From assembly GCF_039541955.1 (NCBI RefSeq), contig NZ_BAABHF010000016.1, forward strand, positions 310,001-374,000: a stretch of DNA of 64,000 nucleotides, in the 5' to 3' direction. The translations under genes and the position numbers were made by a program. The notes beneath the pieces are model-generated. The model was given only the letters and a program-made list of their open reading frames with translations. It ran no database searches and was not told the DNA's origin. Source of the DNA: Actinoallomurus oryzae (GTDB taxonomy: Bacteria; Actinomycetota; Actinomycetes; Streptosporangiales; Streptosporangiaceae). Of the stretch, positions 1 through 8,329 are shown piece after piece. How positions within the stretch are numbered: position 1 is the stretch's first letter; every line of letters starts with the position of its first letter.

Positions 1-2
1 GC

Positions 3-272
3 ACCGACGAGGAACTGGCCGAGGTGTTGCGCGGCATCCGTGTCCCCGTCCTGATCCTGGCGGCGATGCGGGACGGGGTCATCTCCCCGGAGTCGGCGTT
101 GCGCGCGGCCCGTTCGGTCCCGGGCGCCAAGTCCGTGCTCTTCGAGGACGAAGGCCATTTCATCGGCACGGAGAGCCCGGAGCGGCTCGTCCGGGAGGTG
201 CGCGTGTTCGTCGACGAGCTGAACGACGTCGCCGAGCCCCGGACCGCCGCCAGGACGGGAGCCGGAGCATGA
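3..272 (+). CDS. Alpha/beta hydrolase, C-terminal part (5' end outside window)
   Basis: The reading frame is open from the window edge, so only the last 89 residues are present. The segment matches the end of an alpha/beta-hydrolase fold: a strand ending RVPVLILAAMRDG carries the usual acid residue, and FEDEGHFIG supplies the catalytic histidine. A helix with SPERLVREVRVFVDEL closes the domain and a short Ala/Arg-rich tail follows. The nucleophile elbow lies upstream and cannot be checked, so the substrate is unknown. The stop codon overlaps an ATG at 269 that opens the leader of the next gene, so this is the upstream member of the plus-strand operon reaching 5146. Confidence 0.8.
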   Translation, partial: TDEELAEVLRGIRVPVLILAAMRDGVISPESALRAARSVPGAKSVLFEDEGHFIGTESPERLVREVRVFVDELNDVAEPRTAARTGAGA

Positions 273-301
273 GCGAGCGGAGCGAGCGAATCAAAGAACA
301 C
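269..301 (+). repeat. Dispersed linker repeat (first copy), leader reading MSERSERIKEH
   Basis: This stretch overlaps the stop of the upstream gene and is nearly the same as 10585-10617, which sits at an equivalent junction. Both read atga.cgagcgg.gcgag.gaatcaa. Here the leader is in frame with the CapA-like gene, so it could be read as an N-terminal extension. The purine-rich SD and ATG at 338 make a downstream start more likely. Its recurrence at two unrelated operon junctions suggests an interspersed element rather than coding sequence. Confidence 0.55.
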
Positions 302-315
302 GTGCGCCGGGATCT

Positions 316-332
316 CTCCTCCGACGGAGGAG
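316..332 (+). promoter_or_regulatory. Hairpin covering the ribosome-binding site of the CapA-like gene
   Basis: ctcctcc (316-322) can pair with ggaggag (326-332) across a 3-base loop. The right arm is the Shine-Dalgarno sequence for the ATG at 338. A ribosome translating the in-frame leader from 269 would open the stem, a plausible translational-coupling arrangement. The pairing is visible in the sequence; the regulatory role is inferred. Confidence 0.45.
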
Positions 333-337
333 GACTC

Positions 338-1486
338 ATGAGCGCGGAGATCACCGTGATGGCCGTCGGCGACGTCATCCTCGACGAACCCGAGCCCGCC
401 TCGTTCTTCGAACCGGCACGCGACACGCTGCTGGGGGCGGACGTCGCGGTCGCGCACATCGAGGTGCCGCACTCCGACACCACCGAGCGGACCAGCACCG
501 ACGTGCCCGCCCCGCCCGCCGATCCCGCCGCTCTGGCGGCGCTGCCCGGCGCGGGGTTCGGCGTCGCGACTCTCGCGGGGAACCACATCTACGACGCCGG
601 CGCGAGCGGCGTCGCGGACACGATCCGGCACCTGCGGGACAACGGCGTGGCCACGACCGGCGCCGGGCCGAACCTGCCCGCGGCGCGGCGCCCCGCCATC
701 GTCGAACGCGGTGGACTGCGACTGGCCGTGCTCAGCTACAACTGCGTCGGCCCCCGCGAGTCATGGGCCACCTCCGCGAAGGCCGGCTGCGCGTACGTGC
801 ACGTCCTGACCCACTACGAGCTCGACCACGCCAGCCCCGGCGGCCCGCCGCGAATCTACACCTTCGCCGAACCCGACGACCTCGACCGGCTCGCCGACGA
901 CGTACGCGCCGCCCGCGCCGAGGCCGACGCCGTCCTCGTCGCCTTCCACAAGGGCGTCGGCCACACCCCGGCCGCGATCGCCATGTACGAGCGGCCCGTC
1001 GCGCACGCCGCGATCGACGCGGGCGCCGACGCGGTCGTCGGCCACCACGCCCACATCATGCGGGGCATCGAGGTCTATCGCGGCCGTCCGATCTACCACG
1101 GCCTCGGCAACTTCGTCACCGTCACCCGCGCCCTCACCCCGACCGGCGGCGACAGCGCGGAGATCGAGGCATGGGCACGACGCCGCGTCGAACTGTACGG
1201 GTTCGCGCCCGATCCGGACATGCCGTTCTACCCCTTCCATCCGGAGAGCCGGAACACCGCCATCGCCACGATGCGGTTCGGCGCGTCCGGCCTCACCGGT
1301 GCCGGCTACGTGCCCTGCTGGATCGACGACCGAGGACGCCCGGTCCCGCGGGGCCGCCGCGACGGAGGCCAGGACGTCGCCGCCTACATCGACGGCATCG
1401 GCCGCCGCGCGGGCCTGGACACCGCGACGCGCTGGCGCGGTGACGCCGAGATCGAGTTGACGGAAGTGGACGGGGGAACCCGATGA
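338..1486 (+). CDS. CapA-family metallophosphoesterase-like protein
   Basis: A 382-residue protein of the CapA/PgsA (poly-gamma-glutamate synthesis) family, a calcineurin-like fold. Metal-site motifs are in order: GDVILDEP near residue 10, GNH near residue 82, and GHHAHI near residue 236. CapA proteins of capsule producers carry an N-terminal membrane anchor. This one has none, so a cytoplasmic hydrolase or phosphatase role is more likely than polymer export. I chose the ATG at 338 because it follows a strong ggaggagg; an in-frame ATG at 269 would add a 23-residue leader. It lies between a hydrolase and a CoA-transferase gene and overlaps the latter by 4 bases, suggesting a shared catabolic or biosynthetic pathway. 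Substrate unknown. Confidence 0.8.
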   Translation: MSAEITVMAVGDVILDEPEPASFFEPARDTLLGADVAVAHIEVPHSDTTERTSTDVPAPPADPAALAALPGAGFGVATLAGNHIYDAGASGVADTIRHLRDNGVATTGAGPNLPAARRPAIVERGGLRLAVLSYNCVGPRESWATSAKAGCAYVHVLTHYELDHASPGGPPRIYTFAEPDDLDRLADDVRAARAEADAVLVAFHKGVGHTPAAIAMYERPVAHAAIDAGADAVVGHHAHIMRGIEVYRGRPIYHGLGNFVTVTRALTPTGGDSAEIEAWARRRVELYGFAPDPDMPFYPFHPESRNTAIATMRFGASGLTGAGYVPCWIDDRGRPVPRGRRDGGQDVAAYIDGIGRRAGLDTATRWRGDAEIELTEVDGGTR

Positions 1487-2721
1487 CGGCACGACCGCTG
1501 GACGGTAAGACCGTCCTGGACCTGACGACCGCGCTGGCGGGACCGTACGCCACGCTGCTGCTGGCCGGCCTGGGCGCCACCGTGATCAAGATCGAGAATC
1601 CGGCGACCGGCGGGGACAGCTCCCGCGGCAACTCCCCGTACGCGCGAGCGGACGGCCCGGCCGCCGATCGCCGCGACGACACTGACATGTCGGTGTCGAT
1701 GCTGACCCGTGGCCGGGGCAAACTGAGCGTCACGCTCGACCTCAAGCAGCCCCGCGGCCGGGAGGTCTTCGCCGACCTCCTCGGCCACGCCGACATCGTG
1801 GTCGAGAATTACGCGGCCGGCACGGCCGACCGGCTCGGCGTCGGCTACCAGGCGGCGCGTGCGGTCAACCCGCGCATCGTCTACACCTCGATCAGCGGCT
1901 TCGGCGCGCAAGGCGGCGGCTCCGGCACGGGCAAGGCGATGGACACCATCATCCAGGCGCTCAGCGGGGTGATGATGACGGCCGGCGAACCGGGCGACCC
2001 TCCCGTCCGGTTCGGACTTCCGGTCGGTGACCTGCTCGCCCCGCTGTACGCCGTCATCGGCACCCTCGCCGCCGTGCTGCACGCCGAACACACCGGCGAG
2101 GGCCAGCACGTCGACGTGTCCATGCTCGGCGCGCTCACCTCACTGCTGTCCTGCGAGCCGTTCGACGCCTACGAGATGATGGGCCTGCCCGGCCGCACCG
2201 GCGCGCTGGTGCCGCGGCTCGCACCGTTCGGCGTGTTCCCGGCCGCCGACGGCTGGATCGCTCTGTGCGGCCCGACCGACGCGTTCGCGCGCGGGGTGTT
2301 CGCCGCGATGGACCGCCCCGAACTGGCCGGGGACGAGCGTTTCGCCACGCGCGACCGGCGCGTTCGGAGCGCCGCGGAACTCCACGAGCTGATCCGGTCC
2401 TGGTCGTCCGGGCTGACCCGCGCGGAGGCGATCAAGCGGCTCGCGGACCACGGCGTCCCGGCCGCCGAGGTACGGGACCCGGCGGAGGCCGTCCGGGACC
2501 CGACGGTCCTCGCCCGCGGGGAGGTCGTCGAGCTGGTCCACCCCGACCACGGCCCGACCGGACTGCTGGGCCCGGGAATCCCGATCACGTTCTCCGCCTC
2601 GCACGCCGACCTGGACCGCCCGGCACCTCACATCGGCCAGCACAACCAGGCGGTGCTCGGCGGGCTGCTCGGCTACTCCGCCGAACGCCTGGCCGCGCTC
2701 GCCGACGAGGGCGTCCTGTGA
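1483..2721 (+). CDS. CaiB/BaiF family CoA-transferase (type III)
   Basis: A 412-residue type III CoA-transferase, the usual length for the family. The N-terminus LDGKTVLDLTTALAGPYAT forms the CoA-binding Rossmann-like part. VIKIENPATGGDS, a later VENYAAGTADRLG, and DLLAPLYAVIGTLAA are family landmarks. The catalytic aspartate is expected in KAMDTIIQA, giving Asp154. These enzymes move CoA between carboxylic acids through aspartyl-CoA anhydrides. It overlaps the CapA-like gene by 4 bases (ATGA) and the next gene by GTGA. In phenyllactate and hydroxyglutarate fermentation a CoA-transferase of this type feeds the dehydratase encoded beside it, so the adjacent dehydratase-like genes suggest it activates their substrate. 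That link is inference from context. Confidence 0.92.
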   Translation: MTARPLDGKTVLDLTTALAGPYATLLLAGLGATVIKIENPATGGDSSRGNSPYARADGPAADRRDDTDMSVSMLTRGRGKLSVTLDLKQPRGREVFADLLGHADIVVENYAAGTADRLGVGYQAARAVNPRIVYTSISGFGAQGGGSGTGKAMDTIIQALSGVMMTAGEPGDPPVRFGLPVGDLLAPLYAVIGTLAAVLHAEHTGEGQHVDVSMLGALTSLLSCEPFDAYEMMGLPGRTGALVPRLAPFGVFPAADGWIALCGPTDAFARGVFAAMDRPELAGDERFATRDRRVRSAAELHELIRSWSSGLTRAEAIKRLADHGVPAAEVRDPAEAVRDPTVLARGEVVELVHPDHGPTGLLGPGIPITFSASHADLDRPAPHIGQHNQAVLGGLLGYSAERLAALADEGVL

Positions 2722-3854
2722 GCACCACGCCCGCGGCGCTCAAGGAGTTGCGCGACGCCTATGACGACCGGCCCGCCGCCATCCGGCGCCGACGCGCGGC
2801 GGGCGCCCCGGTCGTGGGATGCGTGGGCGCCGACGTCCCCGTCGAACTCGTCACGGCGGCCGGGGCGCTACCGGTGCGGCTGGCCGGGGATCCCGCCCGC
2901 GACCGCGCCGCCGCCGACCGCTATCTCGGCACCGGCCTCGATCCCGCGGCCCGTTCGATCCTCGCCGGTCTCCTGTCCGGAGAGCCGGAGCTGGACCTGC
3001 TGCTGATCTCCAACGACTGCGCCGCCTCACTGCGGCTCTTCTACACCGTCCGCGAACTGCGCCGGCTCGGCGTCGAACCCTCCCTGCCGCGCACCCACCT
3101 CGTCGACGTCCTTCATCTCCCCCACCGCACCACGACCCGCTACAACCGCGTCCGGCTCGCGGAGACCAAGGAACTGCTCGAACGCTGGTCCGGCCGGCGC
3201 ATCGGCGAGAGCGAGCTCGCGAAGGCCGTCCGGCAGCACGACGAGGCGCGACGGAGGATTCTCGCCCTGCGGCGGCTGCGCACCGCCGACCGTCCCGCGC
3301 TGCGTGGCGAGGACGCGCTGGTCGCGATCGGTGCCGGCGCGGTGCTGACCCCCGAGGAACACGCGGCACTGCTCGACCGGCTCATGCTCGCCGACGCCGG
3401 CCTGCCCCGCTACGACGGTCCCCGCCTCTACCTCACCGGCAGTGCCCATGACGGTCCCGAGGTCTACCGTGCGATCGAAGCCGCCGGTTACCTGATCGTC
3501 GCCGACGACCACGACTGGGGAGACGCACTCGCCGGGCCGCTCGTCGGCGAGCCGACCCTGGACGCCCTGGCCGAGCGCTACCAGTACCGGGCCCCGACCG
3601 CGGCGCGGTCGTCGGTCCGCGTCCGCGCCGACCAGACCGCCGCCACCGTGGAACGCTCCCACCCCGACCTGCTCGTGTGCTACGTCCGCGACAGGGACGA
3701 GGCACCGGCCTGGGACTTCCCCGCCCAGCGCAGAGCGGCCGGCGTCCCGGCGGTGATCCTCGAACACCGCCGCTACGGAGAACTCGGCGAGGACGCGCTG
3801 CCGATCATCGCGGACGCCCTGCGCACCGCCCGTCAGAACGGAGAGACCGGCTGA
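2718..3854 (+). CDS. 2-hydroxyacyl-CoA dehydratase-like subunit (HgdB/BcrC superfamily)
   Basis: A 378-residue protein related to the D-component subunits of 2-hydroxyacyl-CoA dehydratases and benzoyl-CoA reductases. The GTG start overlaps the previous stop. Two cluster-ligand positions look conserved: VVGCVGADVPVEL near the N-terminus and LLISNDCAASLR around residue 98. The third ligand normally sits six residues before a D-Y/F-P motif. Here that position is Asp in RDRDEAPAWDFP, and the only nearby Cys is in LLVCYV. True family members hold an oxygen-sensitive [4Fe-4S] cluster and need an ATP-dependent activator, and no activator gene is visible here. The subunit may be a derived form with changed chemistry. 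Confidence 0.8.
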   Translation: MSTTPAALKELRDAYDDRPAAIRRRRAAGAPVVGCVGADVPVELVTAAGALPVRLAGDPARDRAAADRYLGTGLDPAARSILAGLLSGEPELDLLLISNDCAASLRLFYTVRELRRLGVEPSLPRTHLVDVLHLPHRTTTRYNRVRLAETKELLERWSGRRIGESELAKAVRQHDEARRRILALRRLRTADRPALRGEDALVAIGAGAVLTPEEHAALLDRLMLADAGLPRYDGPRLYLTGSAHDGPEVYRAIEAAGYLIVADDHDWGDALAGPLVGEPTLDALAERYQYRAPTAARSSVRVRADQTAATVERSHPDLLVCYVRDRDEAPAWDFPAQRRAAGVPAVILEHRRYGELGEDALPIIADALRTARQNGETG

Positions 3855-5146
3855 TGGCCCGGCGGAACAAGCTCCTCGCCTCTTCGATCGAGGCCACCCG
3901 CTACCAGCGGGAATGGTTCGCCGGGCTGCGCGAGGCCGTGGCCGGTGGCGCACCACTCGCCCTCGTCAACGCCGACGCACCACAGGAGATCTTCCGGGCG
4001 ATGGGCATCCCGTACGTGGTGAACCAATGGTGGGCGTCCGTCGTGGCCGCCAAGCGGCGTACGGGCGAATACCTGCGGACGCTCCGCGAGAACGGCTATC
4101 CCGACTACTCCGAGCAGTACAGCGCCACCTCCCTCGCGTCCGTCTTCGCGGAGATCCCCGACCCTCCCTGGAACGGGCTGCCCCGGCCCACGATCGTCCT
4201 GGGCGACACCACCGGCGACGCCTCACGCAAGGTCTTCGACATCTGGGACGAGCAGGACGGGATCGCCTACTACCCGCTGGAGAGCGCCGCCGCCGACACC
4301 GTCCCGGTCAACTGGTGGGAGCTGATGCCGGACCAGTGGGAGACCGTCATCGGCACCGCACGCCTGGACCTCATGGTCGCCGAGCTGGAAGGGCTGGTGC
4401 GCTTCCTGGAGACGACGACCGGCCGCGTCTTCCGCGAGTCCCGCTTCCGCGAGGTCATGGCTCTGATCAACGAGCAGGAGGAATGGAACCGCCGCACCCG
4501 CGACCTCATCGCCCGCACGCGTCCCGTCCCGCTTCGCGTGGACGACAGCATCTCCAGCGTCATGGTCCCGCAATGGCACCGTGGCACCGTCTGGGCCCGG
4601 GACGCCGCCAGACGCTTCCATGACGAGGTCGCCGCGCGCGTCGCCGCCGGCGAGGCCGCCTGCCCCGGCGAGCGGCTGCGGTTGATGTGGATCGGCCGCG
4701 GCCTCTGGTACGACATGGACTTCTACCGGTACTTCGAGGAACGTCACGGCGCCGTCTTCGTCTGGTCGATGTACCTGGCGATCGCCGCGGACGGCTACAT
4801 CCGCCACGGCGACGACCCGATGCGCGCCCTCGCTGCGAGGTTCGCGGCCTTCTCGGACCAGCTGTACCGCCCACCGTGGTCGAACGAGTGGTACCTCAAG
4901 GAGGCGAGACTGCACCAGGTCGACGGAGTCGTGCACCTGGTCGGCGAGGACGCGCGCAGCGGCTGGTTCATCACCGAGACGCTCGAACGCGCGGGTATCC
5001 CGGTGTTCGAACTGCGGGTCGACAACGTCGACCAGCGTGCCTACGACCTGACCACCGTCCGCGCCGCGGTCGATGACTGGCTCACCGACCGCGTCGCCGG
5101 CAGGGCATCGAAAAAGCCGAGCCCGCACACTCCCTCGGCACCTTGA
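3854..5146 (+). CDS. 2-hydroxyacyl-CoA dehydratase-like subunit lacking the cluster cysteines
   Basis: A 430-residue partner of the preceding gene, starting in the preceding stop codon (TGATG). Family features include VNADAPQEIFRAMGIP near residue 40, then a second Rossmann-like half with DGVVHLVGED and AGIPVFELRVDN. The only cysteine in the whole protein is in AACPGERL, which is not a ligand position. Where an SCD motif would bind iron-sulfur it reads VLGDTTGDASRK, and the second-domain ligand is replaced in VGEDARSGWF. A canonical [4Fe-4S] cluster cannot form in this subunit. It may be structural, or the pair may have lost radical chemistry. It ends the operon; 91 bases separate it from the opposing LysR remnant. 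Confidence 0.78.
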   Translation: MARRNKLLASSIEATRYQREWFAGLREAVAGGAPLALVNADAPQEIFRAMGIPYVVNQWWASVVAAKRRTGEYLRTLRENGYPDYSEQYSATSLASVFAEIPDPPWNGLPRPTIVLGDTTGDASRKVFDIWDEQDGIAYYPLESAAADTVPVNWWELMPDQWETVIGTARLDLMVAELEGLVRFLETTTGRVFRESRFREVMALINEQEEWNRRTRDLIARTRPVPLRVDDSISSVMVPQWHRGTVWARDAARRFHDEVAARVAAGEAACPGERLRLMWIGRGLWYDMDFYRYFEERHGAVFVWSMYLAIAADGYIRHGDDPMRALAARFAAFSDQLYRPPWSNEWYLKEARLHQVDGVVHLVGEDARSGWFITETLERAGIPVFELRVDNVDQRAYDLTTVRAAVDDWLTDRVAGRASKKPSPHTPSAP

Positions 5147-5237
5147 GACGGGCGCGAACGTGCGCTTCAGGAACTACCAGGAAATTTATTTCGGCCCCGC
5201 TGGCGTAGTGTTCGAAGAAATCGACTTCAACTGACAT

Positions 5238-5597
5238 TCACGTGGCGGCGCTCCGCGCGTTCCCGCCGCCACGTACCTTTTCCCGCGACCGGCCTTTCGA
5301 CTCCTTGCGCGAGCCGGCCGGAATTTCGGGCTCGTCGGGTCCGGCCCAGTGGCGCGAATCGGTGAGCGCGTCCACCGCGTCCACGATGGCCCGTGCCTCG
5401 GCCACGATCCGCGCGCCCGCAGGAGTCACGGTGACCCGCCGGCTGGTCCGCTCGAACAGCCGGACGCCCAGTTCACGCTCCAGCTCGTGGATTCGACGGC
5501 CGAACGGCTGTGCGCCGATGTAGTGCCGCTGCGCGGCGCTGCCGAAGTGCAGCTCCTCCGCAAGCGTGATCGCGTAACGAAGTGACTGGAAGTCCAC
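5238..5597 (-). pseudogene. Truncated LysR-type regulator (HTH domain only)
   Basis: The protein reads as the N-terminal winged HTH of a LysR regulator (VDFQSLRYAITLAEELHFG, then GRRIHELERELGVRLFERT, then VTPAGARIVAEARAIVDA). It ends after 119 residues in an unrelated Arg/Lys-rich tail. LysR proteins are usually about 300 residues with a periplasmic-binding-like sensor domain, which is absent. The GTG start at 5597 is well placed behind ggaggg. Because it faces the dehydratase operon it may once have controlled it. Most likely a remnant left by a deletion; a DNA-binding-only protein cannot be excluded. Confidence 0.7.
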
Positions 5598-6073
5598 GCA
5601 TTTCCCTCCGCGAATGCGAGCGATGTCCAGGTCGAGGCCGGCGGCGCCCTGCCAGGGCGCCAAGGAGTCCAGCTGATCGCGAAGCGGCTGGAGGCATCCG
5701 GCCGCTTCGTACGAAGTAGCTTCTCCGAGACCGACGGCCGTCACGATCCGGCACGCGGTACATCCGCGGTACAGCCGGCACTACCGTCCGTCGCATTCGA
5801 GCGCATCACCACCGGCTCAGCCCGCGATCACCCCACCGCCGTGGCGGTCGAGATGAGAACCGCTTCCACGCAGTGCACCGGGCCTCCCGGCTCCAGGGAA
5901 TGCTCCACGAGGATTTCGTCCACGCACTGTCGTCGGCCGCCGCGGTGTGCACGGCCTCATCGCCGACCTGCGGCCGCGGACCCTCTTCGTCCCCCGCTTC
6001 GACGGCCGGAGAGACATCTTCCACCGGCGTCACCTGATCCACCGCGGATTCGTGGGCCGGACGTGGCTCGATC
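5598..6073. other. Gene-remnant region without an intact gene
   Basis: No convincing complete gene is visible in these 476 bases. A plus-strand frame is open from about 5950 to the stop at 6106-6108 and reads GLIADLRPRTLFVPRFDG and a short continuation, protein-like but unassignable. With the cut-off LysR gene on one side and the chimeric gene on the other, this looks like a deletion or rearrangement scar. The stretch should also contain any promoter used by the chimeric gene, but I could not pick one out. Confidence 0.4.
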
Positions 6074-7528
6074 ATGATGCGGGCGAGGTCCCTACCGGCC
6101 TGCGGTGAGCCGCCGCTGTCGTACATCGCAAATGAATGGTCGGCGATCGCCGCGTACAAACGCCTTACCGCATTCGAGAACCACCCGGTTCTGTCGGCCC
6201 TGCTGGAACGGATCGTCCGGCAGGAGACCCGCCATGTCGCCTTCTACGCGACACAGGCGCGTGATCGGCTGGCACGCAGCGCGAAGGCCCAGCGGCTGGT
6301 GCGGTTCGCCCTGCGGAGATTCTGGGCCCCGGTCGGATCGGGCGTCATGAAGGTCACGCTGCCGGTCGCGGAGGCGCTGGTCGCCGCGCACGCGATGGGT
6401 GTGCTGCACCGGGACGTCAAGCCGCACAACATCATGATCGGCGACGACGGCCGGGCCGTCCTCACCGACTTCGGCCTCGCCCAGATTCACGGCGAGCAGG
6501 GGCTCACCGCCACGGGCATGATGATGGGTTCCGCCGAGTTCCTTCCACCCGAACGGATGCTGGGCAGGGTCGCCGTGCCCGCGTCGGACTTCTTCTCCCT
6601 CGGCGTCGTCCTGTACGCGGCGGTCGAGGGCTACTCACCCTTCCTGCGCAAGGTCCCGGAGGCGACCTTCCAGGCGATCATGAACGCGCGGCCGGCGGAC
6701 CCGATCCACGGCGGACCGCTCACCCCGCTGATCATGGCCATGCTCGACAAGGACCCGGAACGGCGGCCCAGCGGCGCTCAGGTCGTCGAGCGGCTCCGCC
6801 AGGTGGCCGAGGGCACACCGTCGGCCTCCACCGACACGGCGCCTCCGGCCGCCGAGAAGGGACCCGGAAAGGAAGGTGGCGACGGAAAGCGCACTCGCCG
6901 CGCGTGGGTACTGCCGGTGGCGGCCATCATCACCGTAGCCGCGTTCGCGGCCGGTGTGGCCGCGGCCACGGGGGCCATCAAGCTGAGACCGGCGGCGACG
7001 CAGGCCGCCCCAACGGTGACGACCACGGTCCACTCCGTGCAGCCCGGTGACCGGCAGCAGCACCCGACGGCCTCCCCGAGCAGGAGCCGCGGACCGATGA
7101 CCGTGGCGAGCCCCACGCCCTCGGCTTCACGCCGCAAGCACGCCGGGACCGAGGCCGCCTCGAACGAGTTGCCGCTGGCGGGCGGGCCGCCGTGGACGAG
7201 CCGCGTGCTGCACGCACCGTACGTGCTCCGCTCGGGCAGGACCGTGCGGACGAACCGCATCGCGCTGACCATGCAGACCGACGGTGATCTCGTGCTCCGC
7301 GACAAGGGTGGCAAGGTCATCTGGTCCACCGGGACCCACCGGCCCGGAGCCCACGCCATCCTCCAGAGCGACGGCAACCTGGTCGTCTACACCGCGAGCG
7401 ATCGGCCGGTCTGGGGCGCGGGATGCCAGGGCCATGATCATCCGACGATGGTGCTGCAGGCCGACGCCAACCTGGTGATCGAGGACAAGAACGGCACGCC
7501 GGTATGGGCGACCGGCACCTGGCGATGA
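6074..7528 (+). CDS. Chimeric protein: ferritin-like fragment + Ser/Thr kinase C-lobe + TM + B-lectin
   Basis: A 484-residue protein joining unrelated parts. Residues about 13-92 match the second half of a di-iron ferritin-like or acyl-ACP-desaturase-like bundle (IANEWSAIAAYKRL and the ExxH motif RQETRHVAF). At about 6347-6375 it switches into the middle of a bacterial Ser/Thr kinase: HRDVKPHN catalytic loop, DFG, and a normal C-lobe. The glycine-rich loop and ATP-binding lysine are missing, so kinase activity is improbable. A single membrane helix (VLPVAAIITVAAFAAGV) leads to an outside B-lectin domain with three mannose-site repeats (MQTDGDLVL, LQSDGNLVVY, LQADANLVI). The original start is uncertain. 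Most likely a deletion fusion of two genes; whether it is expressed is unknown. Confidence 0.75.
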   Translation: MMRARSLPACGEPPLSYIANEWSAIAAYKRLTAFENHPVLSALLERIVRQETRHVAFYATQARDRLARSAKAQRLVRFALRRFWAPVGSGVMKVTLPVAEALVAAHAMGVLHRDVKPHNIMIGDDGRAVLTDFGLAQIHGEQGLTATGMMMGSAEFLPPERMLGRVAVPASDFFSLGVVLYAAVEGYSPFLRKVPEATFQAIMNARPADPIHGGPLTPLIMAMLDKDPERRPSGAQVVERLRQVAEGTPSASTDTAPPAAEKGPGKEGGDGKRTRRAWVLPVAAIITVAAFAAGVAAATGAIKLRPAATQAAPTVTTTVHSVQPGDRQQHPTASPSRSRGPMTVASPTPSASRRKHAGTEAASNELPLAGGPPWTSRVLHAPYVLRSGRTVRTNRIALTMQTDGDLVLRDKGGKVIWSTGTHRPGAHAILQSDGNLVVYTASDRPVWGAGCQGHDHPTMVLQADANLVIEDKNGTPVWATGTWR

Positions 7529-7583
7529 CCCGGGGACCGAGCCTGGCCCGCGTTGGACACAGCGGGGTACGCGGCCGGGTTCT

Positions 7584-8153
7584 TCAGCGAGGGTCGGATC
7601 TCAGCAGGGAGTAGAGGTAAACGTCTCGGCGTTCGTCTTCGGCGGGCCACCAACGGCGAAGGAGTCCTTCACGTTGGTAGCCGGCCCGCTCGGCGGTGCG
7701 CCAGGACGCTTCGTTCGAAGGCTCCGCGTACAGCTCAAGGCGGTCGATCCCGGGCGGCGTGAACGCCCAGGCCGACAGCATGCGCAACGCATGTCCCGCC
7801 GCCCCCTGACCGCGCTTTCGTTCGGCGATCCAGTACCCGATGCTTGCCCGCCCGGCCTGCAGATCCTTCAATCCCAGTCCGATATGTCCGATGGCGTGGT
7901 CGGTTTCCGCGTCAGCGATGGCGAAGTAATATCTGACGCCTGCGACGTAGTGGCTTCGGGCCAGGTCGATCAGGGCCTGCATCTGATCAACGTCGGATGT
8001 CGCCTGAACCTTGCTCTGCGCGAGCACCGGATCGATCAATGTGATCAGCGGATCGTCGGAGACTTCTTCGATGAATCTCGCATCGTCGTCGGAGAAATTC
8101 CGCAGCACGAGCGTGCCGTCGTCGATTCGGGGAAAGGGAGCGAACATTGACAT
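7584..8153 (-). CDS. GNAT-family N-acetyltransferase (RimJ/RimL type)
   Basis: A 189-residue acetyltransferase. It begins with a RimJ/RimL-like entry (LVLRNFSDDDARFIEEV), has a central strand (YFAIADAETDHAIGHIGLGL), and then the acetyl-CoA pyrophosphate loop in ERKRGQGAAGHALRML. The final EPSNEASWRTAERAGYQREGL is the characteristic C-terminal motif of this group. The ATG at 8153 lies behind ggag; an upstream in-frame start at 8219 would add 22 residues without a good SD. The acceptor (protein N-terminus, antibiotic or small amine) cannot be read from sequence. It faces the chimeric gene tail to tail and is transcribed alone. Confidence 0.88.
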   Translation of the reverse strand: MSMFAPFPRIDDGTLVLRNFSDDDARFIEEVSDDPLITLIDPVLAQSKVQATSDVDQMQALIDLARSHYVAGVRYYFAIADAETDHAIGHIGLGLKDLQAGRASIGYWIAERKRGQGAAGHALRMLSAWAFTPPGIDRLELYAEPSNEASWRTAERAGYQREGLLRRWWPAEDERRDVYLYSLLRSDPR

Positions 8154-8283
8154 GGCACCAATCTCCCACACGTTGACGAGAACCAGGCCGCGCTCGCGCC
8201 GTAAGGACAACGGCTTCACTTCTCCTTCGTAACTCCGTAATCCCCCTCACTCCCGTAGGCGATTTGCACGCCAAGCGAAATAA

Positions 8284-8313
8284 CGGCCCCTTGCGATCAT
8301 CCGCAAGGGGCCG
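8284..8313 (-). terminator. Strong hairpin terminator after the glycoside hydrolase gene
   Basis: A perfect 12-bp stem (8284-8295 with 8302-8313) closes a 6-base loop 17 bases beyond the stop of the minus-strand gene at 8330. There is no clear U-tract, as is common for high-G+C actinobacterial terminators. It also separates this gene from the acetyltransferase promoter region at 8154-8283. Confidence 0.75.
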
Positions 8314-8329
8314 GTCGGTCGTCGCGGTG

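Noticed and set aside
2265..3854. Longer 529-codon version of the first dehydratase-like subunit
   Set aside because: The first 151 codons lie out of frame inside the CoA-transferase gene and are Arg/Pro-rich; the family similarity starts at the GTG at 2718.
5806..6159. 117-codon minus-strand frame upstream of the chimeric gene
   Set aside because: No family resemblance, and it overlaps the ferritin-like segment read on the plus strand.
6074..7528. Assignment as a functional Ser/Thr protein kinase receptor
   Set aside because: The N-lobe with the glycine-rich loop and ATP-binding lysine is absent.
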